From Chlorocebus sabaeus (Eukaryota; Chordata; Mammalia; Primates; Cercopithecidae): a DNA stretch of 64,000 nucleotides. Shown piece after piece: positions 10,060-21,640 of this stretch. The position numbers were made by a program, and so were the translations under genes. The stretch covers positions 186,001-250,000 of the forward strand of contig NW_027328103.1 in NCBI RefSeq assembly GCF_047675955.1. The letters are read 5' to 3'. The first letter of the stretch is position 1; each line of letters opens with the position of its first letter. The notes beneath the pieces were generated by a model. The model did not search any database and was not told the origin of the DNA. It saw nothing but the letters and a program-made list of their open reading frames with translations.

Positions 10060-13000
10060 AAAGGGATATTTGGAAGCCCATAGAGGGCTATGGTGAAAAA
10101 GGAAATATCTTCCGTTCAAAACTGGAAAGAAGCTTTCTGAGAAACTGCTCTGTGTTCTGTTAATTCATCTCACAGAGTTACATCTTTCCCTTCAAGAAGC
10201 CTTTCGCTAAGGCTGTTCTTGTGGAATTGGCAAAGGGATATTTGGAAGCCCTTAGAGGGCTATGGTGAAAAAGGAAATATCTTCCGTTCAGACCTGGAAA
10301 GAGGCTTTCTGAGAAACTGCTCTGTGTTCTGTCAATTCATCTCACAGAGTTACATCTTTCCCTTCAAGAAGCCTTTCGCTAAGGCTGTTCTTGTGGAATT
10401 GGCAAAGGGATATTTGGAAGCCCATAGAGGGCTATGGTGAAAAAGGAAATATCTTCCGTTCAAAACTGGAAAGAAGCTTTCTGAGAAACTGCTCTGTGTT
10501 CTGTTAATTCATCTCACAGAGTAACATCTTTCCCTTCAAGAAGCCTTTCGCTAAGGCTGTTCTTGTGGAATTGGCAAAGGGATATTTGGAAGCCCATAGA
10601 GGGCTATGGTGAAAAATGAAATATCTTTCGTTCAGAAGTGGAAAGAAGCTTTCTGAGAAACTGCTCTGTGTTCTGTTAATTCATCTCACAGAGTTACGTC
10701 TTTCCCTTCAAGAAGCCTTTCGCTAAGGCTGTTCTTGGGGAATTGGCAAAGGGATATTTGGAAGCCCATAGAGGGCTATGGTGAAAATGGAAATATCTTC
10801 CGTTCAAAACTGGAAAGAAGCTTTCTGAGAAACTGCGCTGTGTTCTGTTAATTCATCTCAGAGAGTTACATCTTTCCCTTCAAGAAGCCTTTCGCTAAGG
10901 CTGTTCTTGTGGAATTGGCAAAGGGATATTTGGAAGCCCATAGAGGGCTATGGTGAAAAAGGAAATATCTTCCGTTCAAAACTGGAAAGAAGCTTTCTGA
11001 GAAACTGCTCTGTGTTCTGTTAATTCATCTCACAGAGTTACATCTTTCCATTCAAGAAGCCTTTCGCTAAGGCTGTTCTTGGGGAATTGGCAAAGGGATA
11101 TTTGGAAGCCCATAGGGGGCTATGGTGAAAAAGGAAATATCTTCCGTTCAAAACTGGAAAGAAGCTTTCTGAGAAACTGCTCTGTGTTCTGTTGATTCAT
11201 CTCACAGAGTTACATCTTTCCCTTCAAGAAGCCTTTCGCTAAGGCTGTTCTTGTGGAATTGGCAAAGGGATATTTGGAAGCCCATAGAGGGCTATGGTGA
11301 AAAAGGAAATATCTTCCGTTCAAAACTGGAAAGAAGCTTTCTGAGAAACTGCTCTGTGTTCTGTTAATTCATCTCACAGAGTTACATCTTTCCCTTCAAG
11401 AAGTCTTTCGCTAAGGCTGTTCTTGTGGAATTGGCAAAGGGATATTTGGAAGCCCATAGGGGGCTATGGTGAAAAAGGAAATATCTTCCGTTCAAAACTG
11501 GAAAGAAGCTTTCTGAGAAACTGCTCTGTGTTCTGTTAGTTCATCTCACAGAGTTACATCTTTCCCTTCAAGAAGCCTTTCGCTAAGGCTGTTCTTGGTT
11601 AATTGGCAATGGGATATTTGGAAGCCCATAGAGGGCTATGGTGAAAAAGGAAATATCTTCCGTTCAAAACTGGAAAGAAGCTTTCTGAGAAACTGCTCTG
11701 TGTTCTGTTAATTCATCTCACAGAGTTACATCTTTCCCTTCAAGAAGCCTTTCGCTAAGGCTGTTCTTGTGGAATTGGCAATGGGATATTTGGAAGCCCA
11801 TAGAGGGCTATGGTGAAAAAGGAAATATCTTCCGTTCAAAACTGGAAAGAAGCTTTCTGAGAAACTGCTCTCTGTTCTGTTAATTCGTCTCACACAGTTA
11901 CATCTTTCCCTTCAAGAAGCCTTTCGCTAAGGCTGTTCTTGTGGAATTGGCAAAGGGATATTTGGAAGCCCATAGAGGGCTATGGTGAAAAAGGAAATAT
12001 CTTCCGTTCAAAACTGGAAAGAAGCTTTCTGAGAAACTGCTCTGTGTTCTGTTAATTCATCTCACAGAGTTACATCTTTCCCTTCAAGAAGCCTTTCGCT
12101 AAGGCTGTTCTTGTGGAATTGGCAAAGGGATATTTGAAAGCCCATAGAGGGCTATGGTGAAAAAGGAAATATCTTCCGTTCAAAACTGGAAAGAAGCTTT
12201 CTGAGAAACTGCTCTGTGTTCTGTTAATTCATCTCACAGAGTTACATCTTTCCCTTCAAGAAGCCTTTGGCTAAGGCTGTTCTTGTGGAATTGGCAAAGG
12301 GATATTTGGAAGCCCATAGAGGGCTATGGTGAAAAAGGAAATATCTTCCGTTCAAAACTGGAAAGAAGCTTTCTGAGAAACTGCTCTGTGTTCTGTTAAT
12401 TCATCTCACAGAGTTACGTCTTTCCCTTCAAGAAGCCTTTCGCTAAGGCTGTTCTTGGGGAATTGGCAAAGGTATATTTGGAAGCCCATAGAGGGCTATG
12501 GTGAAAAAGGAAATATCTTCCGTTCAGAAGTGGAAAGAAGCTTTCTGAGAAACTGCTCTGTGTTCTGTTAATTCATCTCACAGAGTTACATCTTTCCCTT
12601 CAAGAAGCCTTTCGCTAAGGCTGTTCTTGTGGAATTGGCAAAGGGATATTTGGAAGCCCATAGAGGGCTATGGTGAAAAAGGAAATATCTTCCGTTCAGA
12701 ACTGGAAAGAAGCTTTCTGAGAAACTGCTCTGTGTTCTGTTAATTCATCTCACAGAGTTACATCTTTCCCTTCAAGAAGCCTTTCGCTAAGGCTGTTCTT
12801 GTGGAATTGGCAAAGGGATATTTGGAAGCCCATAGAGGGCTATGGTGAAAAAGGAAATATCTTCCGTTCAAAACTGGAAAGAAGCTTTCTGAGAAACTGC
12901 TCTGTGTTCTGTTAATTCATCTCACAGAGTTACATCTTTCCCTTCAAGAAGCCTTTAGCTAAGGCTGTTCTTGTGGAATTGGCAAAGGGATATTTGGAAG

Positions 13001-13660
13001 CCCATAGAGGGCTATGGTGAAAAAGGAAATATCTTTTGTTCAAAACTGGAAGAAGCTTTCTGAGAATCTGCTCTGTGTTCTGTTAATTCATCTCACAGAG
13101 TTACATCTTTCCCTTCAAGAAGCCTTTCGCTAAGGCTGTTCTTGTGGAATTGGCAAAGGTATATTTGGAAGCCCATAGAGGGCTATGGTGAAAAAGGAAA
13201 TATCTTTTGTTCAAAACTGGAAAGAAGCTTTCTGAGAAACTGCTCAGTGTTCTGTTAATTCATCTCACAGAGTTACATCTTTCCCTTCAAGAAGCCTTTC
13301 GCTAAGGCTGTTCTTGTGGAATTGGCAAAGGTATATTTTGAAGCCCATAGAGGGCTATGGTGAAAAAGGAAATATCTTCCATTCAAAACTGGAAAGAAGC
13401 TTTCTGAGAAACTGCTCTGTGTTCTGTTAATTCATCTCATAGAGTTACATCTTTCCCTTCAAGAAGCCTTTCGCTAAGGCTGTTCTTGTGGAATTGGCAA
13501 AGGGATATTTGGAAGCCCATAGAGGGCTATGGTGAAAAAGGAAATATCTTCCGTTCAAAACTGGAAAGAAGCTTTCTGAGAAACTGCTCTGTGTTCTGTT
13601 AATTCATCTCACAGAGTTACATCTTTCCCTTCAAGAAGCCTTTGGCTAAGGCTGTTCTTG
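10060..13660. repeat. 21-monomer unit, copy 1 (period 3,611 bp)
   Basis: Period measured from GAGTAAC at 10,519 to 14,130, which is 3,611 bp or 21 x 172 minus one base. The lost base is GGAAGAAG near 13,050 (normally GGAAAGAAG). The unit starts with a CCTTAGAGG/CAGACCTGGAAAGAGG/TGTCAATTC monomer and ends at TTTGGCTAAGG near 13,645. Boundaries are good to about one monomer because flanking monomers are nearly consensus. Relative to the copy at position 1 it lacks the ATGATG/AATTTGAAAG monomer, and the fusion lies at about 10,740-10,790. Confidence 0.85.
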
Positions 13661-16600
13661 TGGAATTGGCAAAGGGATATTTGGAAGCCCATAGAGGGCT
13701 ATGGTGAAAAAGGAAATATCTTCCGTTCAAAACTGGAAAGAAGCTTTCTGAGAAACTGCTCTGTGTTCTGTTAATTCATCTCACAGAGTTACATCTTTCC
13801 CTTCAAGAAGCCTTTCGCTAAGGCTGTTCTTGTGGAATTGGCAAAGGGATATTTGGAAGCCCTTAGAGGGCTATGGTGAAAAAGGAAATATCTTCCGTTC
13901 AGACCTGGAAAGAGGCTTTCTGAGAAACTGCTCTGTGTTCTGTCAATTCATCTCACAGAGTTACATCTTTCCCTTCAAGAAGCCTTTCGCTAAGGCTGTT
14001 CTTGTTTAATTGGCAAAGGGATATTTGGAAGCCCATAGAGGGCTATGGTGAAAAAGGAAATATCTTCCGTTCAAAACTGGAAAGAAGCTTTCTGAGAAAC
14101 TGCTCTGTGTTCTGTTAATTCATCTCACAGAGTAACATCTTTCCCTTCAAGAAGCCTTTCGCTAAGGCTGTTCTTGTGGAATTGGCAAAGGGATATTTGG
14201 AAGCCCATAGAGGGCTATGGTGAAAAATGAAATATCTTTCGTTCAGAAGTGGAAAGAAGCTTTCTGAGAAACTGCTCTGTGTTCTGTTAATTCATCTCAC
14301 AGAGTTACGTCTTTCCCTTCAAGAAGCCTTTCGCTAAGGCTGTTCTTGGGGAATTGGCAAAGGGATATTTGGAAGCCCATAGAGGGCTATGGTGAAAATG
14401 GAAATATCTTCCGTTCAAAACTGGAAAGAAGCTTTCTGAGAAACTGCGCTGTGTTCTGTTAATTCATCTCAGAGAGTTACATCTTTCCCTTCAAGAAGCC
14501 TTTCGCTAAGGCTGTTCTTGTGGAATTGGCAAAGGGATATTTGGAAGCCCATAGAGGGCTATGGTGAAAAAGGAAATATCTTCCGTTCAAAACTGGAAAG
14601 AAGCTTTCTGAGAAACTGCTCTGTGTTCTGTTAATTCATCTCACAGAGTTACATCTTTCCATTCAAGAAGCCTTTCGCTAAGGCTGTTCTTGGGGAATTG
14701 GCAAAGGGATATTTGGAAGCCCATAGGGGGCTATGGTGAAAAAGGAAATATCTTCCGTTCAAAACTGGAAAGAAGCTTTCTGAGAAACTGCTCTGTGTTC
14801 TGTTGATTCATCTCACAGAGTTACATCTTTCCCTTCAAGAAGCCTTTCGCTAAGGCTGTTCTTGTGGAATTGGCAAAGGGATATTTGGAAGCCCATAGAG
14901 GGCTATGGTGAAAAAGGAAATATCTTCCGTTCAAAACTGGAAAGAAGCTTTCTGAGAAACTGCTCTGTGTTCTGTTAATTCATCTCACAGAGTTACATCT
15001 TTCCCTTCAAGAAGTCTTTCGCTAAGGCTGTTCTTGTGGAATTGGCAAAGGGATATTTGGAAGCCCATAGGGGGCTATGGTGAAAAAGGAAATATCTTCC
15101 GTTCAAAACTGGAAAGAAGCTTTCTGAGAAACTGCTCTGTGTTCTGTTAGTTCATCTCACAGAGTTACATCTTTCCCTTCAAGAAGCCTTTCGCTAAGGC
15201 TGTTCTTGGTTAATTGGCAATGGGATATTTGGAAGCCCATAGAGGGCTATGGTGAAAAAGGAAATATCTTCCGTTCAAAACTGGAAAGAAGCTTTCTGAG
15301 AAACTGCTCTGTGTTCTGTTAATTCATCTCACAGAGTTACATCTTTCCCTTCAAGAAGCCTTTCGCTAAGGCTGTTCTTGTGGAATTGGCAATGGGATAT
15401 TTGGAAGCCCATAGAGGGCTATGGTGAAAAAGGAAATATCTTCCGTTCAAAACTGGAAAGAAGCTTTCTGGAAACTGCTCTCTGTTCTGTTAATTCGTCT
15501 CACACAGTTACATCTTTCCCTTCAAGAAGCCTTTCGCTAAGGCTGTTCTTGTGGAATTGGCAAAGGGATATTTGGAAGCCCATAGAGGGCTATGGTGAAA
15601 AAGGAAATATCTTCCGTTCAAAACTGGAAAGAAGCTTTCTGAGAAACTGCTCTGTGTTCTGTTAATTCATCTCACAGAGTTACATCTTTCCCTTCAAGAA
15701 GCCTTTCGCTAAGGCTGTTCTTGTGGAATTGGCAAAGGGATATTTGAAAGCCCATAGAGGGCTATGGTGAAAAAGGAAATATCTTCCGTTCAAAACTGGA
15801 AAGAAGCTTTCTGAGAAACTGCTCTGTGTTCTGTTAATTCATCTCACAGAGTTACATCTTTCCCTTCAAGAAGCCTTTGGCTAAGGCTGTTCTTGTGGAA
15901 TTGGCAAAGGGATATTTGGAAGCCCATAGAGGGCTATGGTGAAAAAGGAAATATCTTCCGTTCAAAACTGGAAAGAAGCTTTCTGAGAAACTGCTCTGTG
16001 TTCTGTTAATTCATCTCACAGAGTTACGTCTTTCCCTTCAAGAAGCCTTTCGCTAAGGCTGTTCTTGGGGAATTGGCAAAGGTATATTTGGAAGCCCATA
16101 GAGGGCTATGGTGAAAAAGGAAATATCTTCCGTTCAGAAGTGGAAAGAAGCTTTCTGAGAAACTGCTCTGTGTTCTGTTAATTCATCTCACAGAGTTACA
16201 TCTTTCCCTTCAAGAAGCCTTTCGCTAAGGCTGTTCTTGTGGAATTGGCAAAGGGATATTTGGAAGCCCATAGAGGGCTATGGTGAAAAAGGAAATATCT
16301 TCCGTTCAGAACTGGAAAGAAGCTTTCTGAGAAACTGCTCTGTGTTCTGTTAATTCATCTCACAGAGTTACATCTTTCCCTTCAAGAAGCCTTTCGCTAA
16401 GGCTGTTCTTGTGGAATTGGCAAAGGGATATTTGGAAGCCCATAGAGGGCTATGGTGAAAAAGGAAATATCTTCCGTTCAAAACTGGAAAGAAGCTTTCT
16501 GAGAAACTGCTCTGTGTTCTGTTAATTCATCTCACAGAGTTACATCTTTCCCTTCAAGAAGCCTTTAGCTAAGGCTGTTCTTGTGGAATTGGCAAAGGGA

Positions 16601-17260
16601 TATTTGGAAGCCCATAGAGGGCTATGGTGAAAAAGGAAATATCTTTTGTTCAAAACTGGAAGAAGCTTTCTGAGAATCTGCTCTGTGTTCTGTTAATTCA
16701 TCTCACAGAGTTACATCTTTCCCTTCAAGAAGCCTTTCGCTAAGGCTGTTCTTGTGGAATTGGCAAAGGTATATTTGGAAGCCCATAGAGGGCTATGGTG
16801 AAAAAGGAAATATCTTTTGTTCAAAACTGGAAAGAAGCTTTCTGAGAAACTGCTCAGTGTTCTGTTAATTCATCTCACAGAGTTACATCTTTCCCTTCAA
16901 GAAGCCTTTCGCTAAGGCTGTTCTTGTGGAATTGGCAAAGGTATATTTTGAAGCCCATAGAGGGCTATGGTGAAAAAGGAAATATCTTCCATTCAAAACT
17001 GGAAAGAAGCTTTCTGAGAAACTGCTCTGTGTTCTGTTAATTCATCTCATAGAGTTACATCTTTCCCTTCAAGAAGCCTTTCGCTAAGGCTGTTCTTGTG
17101 GAATTGGCAAAGGGATATTTGGAAGCCCATAGAGGGCTATGGTGAAAAAGGAAATATCTTCCGTTCAAAACTGGAAAGAAGCTTTCTGAGAAACTGCTCT
17201 GTGTTCTGTTAATTCATCTCACAGAGTTACATCTTTCCCTTCAAGAAGCCTTTGGCTAAG
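13660..17260. repeat. 21-monomer unit, copy 2
   Basis: Tandem copy of the preceding unit with only a handful of differences by eye: CTTGTTTAATTGG near 14,005 in place of CTTGTGGAATTGG, and an extra 1-bp deletion CTGGAAACT near 15,470. It retains GGAAGAAG near 16,660 and CAGTGTTCTG near 16,855. It passes directly into the CCGTGCAAAAC monomer at 17,333, which is absent at the corresponding junction between copies 1 and 2 (13.72 kb). Confidence 0.85.
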
Positions 17261-20200
17261 GCTGTTCTTGTGGAATTGGCAAAGGGATATTTGGAAGCCC
17301 ATAGAGGGCTATGGTGAAAAAGGAAATATCTTCCGTGCAAAACTGGAAAGAAGCTTTCTGAGAAACTGCTCTGTGTTCTGTTAATTCATCTCACAGAGTT
17401 ACATCTTCCCCTTCAAGAAGCCTTTCGCTAAGGCTGTTCTTGTGGAATTGGCAAAGGGATATTTGGAAGCAAATAGAGGGCTATGGTGAAAAAGGAAATA
17501 TCTTCCGTTCAAAACTGGAAAGAAGCTTTCTGAGAAACTGCTCTGTGTTCTGTTAATTCATCTCACAGAGTTACATCTTTCCCTTCAAGAAGCCTTTCGC
17601 TAAGGCTGTTCTTGTGGAATTGGCAAAGGGATATTTGGAAGCCCTTAGAGGGCTATGGTGAAAAAGGAAATATCTTCCGTTCAGACCTGGAAAGAGGCTT
17701 TCTGAGAAACTGCTCTGTGTTCTGTTAATTCATCTCACAGAGTTACATCTTTCCCTTCAAGAAGCCTTTCGCTAAGGCTGTTCTTGTGGAATTGGCAAAG
17801 GGATATTTGGAAGCCCATAGAGGGCTATGGTGAAAAAGGAAATATCTTCCGTTCAAAACTGGAAAGAAGCTTTCTGAGAAACTGCTCTGTGTTCTGTTAA
17901 TTCATCTCACAGAGTTACATCTTTCCCTTCAAGAAGCCTTTAGCTAAGGCTGTTCTTGTGGAATTGGCAAAGGGATATTTGGAAGCCCATAGAGGGCTAT
18001 GGTGAAAATGGAAATATCTTCCGTTCAAAACTGTAAAGAAGCTTTGTGAGAAACTGCTCTGTGTTCTGTTAATTCATCTCACAGAGTTACGTCTTTCCCT
18101 TCAAGAAGCCTTTCGCTAAGGCTGTTCTTGGGGAATTGGCAAAGGGATATTTGGAAGCCCATAGAGGGCTATGATGAAAAAGGAAATATCTTCCGTTCAA
18201 AATTTGAAAGAAGCTTTCTGAGAAACTGCTCTGTGTTCTGTTAATTCATCTCATAGAGTTACATCTTTCCCTTCAAGAAGCCTTTAGCTAAGTCTGTTCT
18301 TTTGGAATTGGCAAAGGGATATTTGGAAGCCCATAGAGGGCTATGGTGAAAAAGGAAATATCTTCCGTTCAAAACTGGAAAGAAGCTTTCTGAGAAACTG
18401 CGCTGTGTTCTGTTAATTCATCTCAGAGAGTTACATCTTTCCCTTCAAGAAGCCTTTCGCTAAGGCTGTTCTTGTGGAATTGGCAAAGGGATATTTGGAA
18501 GCCCATAGAGGGCTATGGTGAAAAAGGAAATATCTTCCGTTCAAAACTGGAAAGAAGCTTTCTGAGAAACTGCTCTGTGTTCTGTTAATTCATCTCACAG
18601 AGTTACATCTTTCCCTTCAAGAAGCCTTTCGCTAAGGCTGTTCTTGTGGAATTGGCAAAGGGATATTTGAAAGCCCATAGAGGGCTATGGTGAAAAAGGA
18701 AATATCTTCCGTTCAAAACTGGAAAGAAGCTTTCTGAGAAACTGCTCTGTGTTCTGTTAATTCATCTCACAGAGTTACATCTTTCCCTTCAAGAAGCCTT
18801 TGGCTAAGGCTGTTCTTGTGGAATTGGCAAAGGGATATTTGGAAGCCCATAGAGGGCTATGGTGAAAAAGGAAATATCTTCCGTTCAAAACTGGAAAGAA
18901 GCTTTCTGAGAAACTGCTCTGTGTTCTGTTAATTCATCTCACAGAGTTACGTCTTTCCCTTCAAGAAGCCTTTCGCTAAGGCTGTTCTTGGGGAATTGGC
19001 AAAGGTATATTTGGAAGCCCATAGAGGGCTATGGTGAAAAAGGAAATATCTTCCGTTCAGAAGGGGAAAGAAGCTTTCTGAGAAACTGTTCTGTGTTCTG
19101 TTAATTCATCTCACAGAGTTACATCTTTCCCTTCAAGAAGCCTTTCGCTAAGGCTGTTCTTGTGGAATTGGCAAAGGGATATTTGGAAGCCCATAGAGGG
19201 CTATGGTGAAAAAGGAAATATCTTCCGTTCAGAACTGGAAAGAAGCTTTCTGAGAAACTGCTCTGTGTTCTGTTAATTCATCTCACAGAGTTACATCTTT
19301 CCCTTCAAGAAGCCTTTCGCTAAGGCTGTTCTTGTGGAATTGGCAAAGGGATATTTGGAAGCCCATAGAGGGCTAGGGTGAAAAAGGAAATATCTTCCGT
19401 TCAAAAGTGTAAAGAAGCTTTCTGAGAAACTGCTCTTTGTTCTGTTAATTCATCTCACAGAGTTACATCTTTCCCTTCAAGAAGCCTTTCGCTAAGGCTG
19501 TTCTTGTGGAATTGGCAAAGGGATATTTGGAAGCCCATAGAGGGCTATGGTGAAAATGGAAATATCTTCCGTTCAAAACTGGAAAGAATGTTTCTGAGAA
19601 ACTGCTCTGTGTTCTGTTAATTTATCTCACAGAGTTACATCTTTCCCTTCAAGAAGCCTTTCGCGATGGCTGTTCTTTGGAATTGGCAAAGGGATATTTG
19701 GAAGCCTATAGAGGGCTATGGTGAAAAAGGAAATATCTTCCGTTCAAAACTGGAAAGAAGCTTTCTGAGAAACTGCTCTGTGTTCTGTTGATTCATCTCA
19801 CAGAGTTACATCTTTCCCTTCAAGAAGCCTTTCGCTAAGGCTGTTCTTGTGGAATTGGCAAAGGGATATTTGGAAGCCCATAGAGGGCTATGGTGAAAAA
19901 GGAAATATCTTCTGTTCAAAACTGGAAAGAAGCTTTCTGAGAAACTGCTCTGTGTTCTGTTAATTCATCTCACAGAGTTACATCTTTCCCTTCAAGAAGC
20001 CTTTCGCTAAGGCTGTTCTTGTGGAATTGGCAAAGGGATATTTGGAAGCCCATAGAGGGCTATGGTGAAAAAGGAAATATCTTCCGTTCAAAAGTGTAAA
20101 GAAGCTTTCTGAGAAACTGCTCTGTGTTCTGTTAATTCATCTCACATAGTTACGTCTTTCCCTTCAAGAAGCCTTTCGCTAAGGCTGTTCTTGTGGAATT

Positions 20201-21640
20201 GGCAAAGGGATATTTCGAAGCCCAAGAGGGCTATGGTGAAAAAGGAAATATCTTCCGTTCAAAACTGGAAAGAAGCTTTCTGAGAAACTGCTCTGTGCTC
20301 TGTTAATTCATCTCACAGAGTTACATCTTTCCCTTCAAGAAGCCTTTCGCTAAGGCTGTTCTTGTGGAATTGGCAAAGGGATATTTGGAAGCCCATAGAG
20401 GGCTATGGTGAAAAAGGAAATATCTTCCGTTCAAAACTGGAAAGAAGCTTTCTGAGAAACTGCTCTGTGTTCTGTTAATTCATCTCAGAGAGTTACATCA
20501 TTCCCTCAAGATGCCTTTCGCTACGGCTGTTCTTGTGGAATTGGCAAAGGGATATTTGGAAGCCCATAGAGGGCTATGGTGAAAAAGGAAATATCTTCCG
20601 TTCAAAACTGGAAAAAAGCTTTCTGAGAAACTGCTCGGTGTTCTGTTAATTCACCTCACAGAGTTACATCTTTCCCTTCAAGAAGCCTTTAGCTAAAGCT
20701 GTTCTTGTGGAATTGGCAAAGGGATATTTGGAAGCCCATAGAGGGCTATGGTGAAAAAGGAAATATCTTCCGTTCAAAAGTGTAAAGAAGCATTCTGAGA
20801 AACTGCTCTGTGTTCTGTTAATTCATCTCACAGAGTTACATCATTCCCTCAAGATGCCTTTCGCTAAGGCTGTTCTTGTGGAATTGGCAAAGGGATATTT
20901 GGAAGACCGTAGAGGGCTATGGTGAAAAAGGAAATATCTTCCGTTGAAAACTGGAAAGAAGCTTTCTGAGAAACTGCTCTGTGTTCTGTTAATTTATCTC
21001 ACAGAGTTACATCTTTCCCTTCAAGAAGCCTTTCGCTAAGGCTGTTCTTGTGGAATTGGCAAAGGGATATTTGGAAGCCCATAGAGGGCTATGGTGAAAA
21101 AGGAAATATCTTCCGTTCAAAACTGGAAAGAAGCATTGTGAGAAACTGCTCTGTGTTCTGTTAATTCATCTCATAGAGTTACATCTTTCCCTTCAAGAAG
21201 CCTTTCGCTAAGGCTGTTCTTGTGGAATTGGCAAAGGGATATTTGGAAGCCCATAGAGGGCTATGGTGAAAAAGGAAATATCTTCCGTTCAAAACTGGAA
21301 AGAAGCTTTCTGAGAAACTGCTCTGTGTTCTGTTAATTCATCTCACAGAGTTACGTCTTTCCCTTCAAGAAGCCTTTCGCTAAGGCTGTTCTTGTGGAAT
21401 TGGCAAAGGGATATTTGGAAGCCCATAGAGGGCTATGGTGAAAAAGGAAATATCTTCCGTTCAAAAGTGTAAAGAAGCTTTCTGAGAAACTGCTCTTTGT
21501 TCTGTTAATTCATCTCACAGAGTTACATCTTTCCCTTCAAGAAGCCTTTCGCTAAGGCTGTTCTTGTGGAATTGGCAAAGGGATATTTGGAAGCCCATAG
21601 AGGGCTATGGTGAAAATGGAAATATCTTCCGTTCAAAACT
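17260..21640. repeat. Block A2, left part (homologue of 2.3-6.7 kb)
   Basis: Colinear with 2.3-6.7 kb at an offset of 14,954 bp, and largely with 40.8-44.3 kb and 55.6-59.1 kb (same CCGTGCAAAAC, GCAAATAGAGG, CAGACCTGG, GAAAATGG/CTGTAAAG/TTTGTGAG, ATGATG, CAGAAGGGG, GTGTAAAG and families b, c, a). Differences from 2.3-6.7 kb include AAGTCTGTTCTTTTGG at about 18,290, GCGATGGC against GCGAAGGC (19,665) and GAAGACCGT against GAAGACCAT (20,905). AAGCATTGTG near 21,130 replaces CTTTCTGGG near 6,181. Confidence 0.8.

Larger units (their letters stand above)
1950..10060. repeat. Large block A1, homologous to 16.9-25.5 kb
   Basis: Variants in identical order include GTATATTTTG (1987), CCGTGCAAAAC (2379), CCTTAGAGG with CAGACCTGG (about 2,690-2,740), AATTTGAAAG (3,250), CAGAAGGGGAAAG (4,104), families b, c and a (4.7-5.9 kb), GGAAGACC (5,948), CAAGTTGCC (6,928), GGGAGCCC (7,667), GTTATGTTAA (8,780), GATAATTGG (8,862), TTTGCAAGCC (9,382), CTTTAACTTC (9,496) and CTTTATGAG (9,961). 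The offset to block A2 is 14,954 bp at 2 kb and 15,469 bp at 9.96 kb. The 515-bp change equals three monomers missing here (two near 7.9 kb, one near 8.0 kb). Private substitutions show moderate age. Confidence 0.85.

Noticed and set aside
10219..10440. 73-residue open frame on the plus strand
   Set aside because: Created by TGTCAATTC for TGTTAATTC, turning TAA into CAA. It ends at the next in-frame stop of the following monomer.
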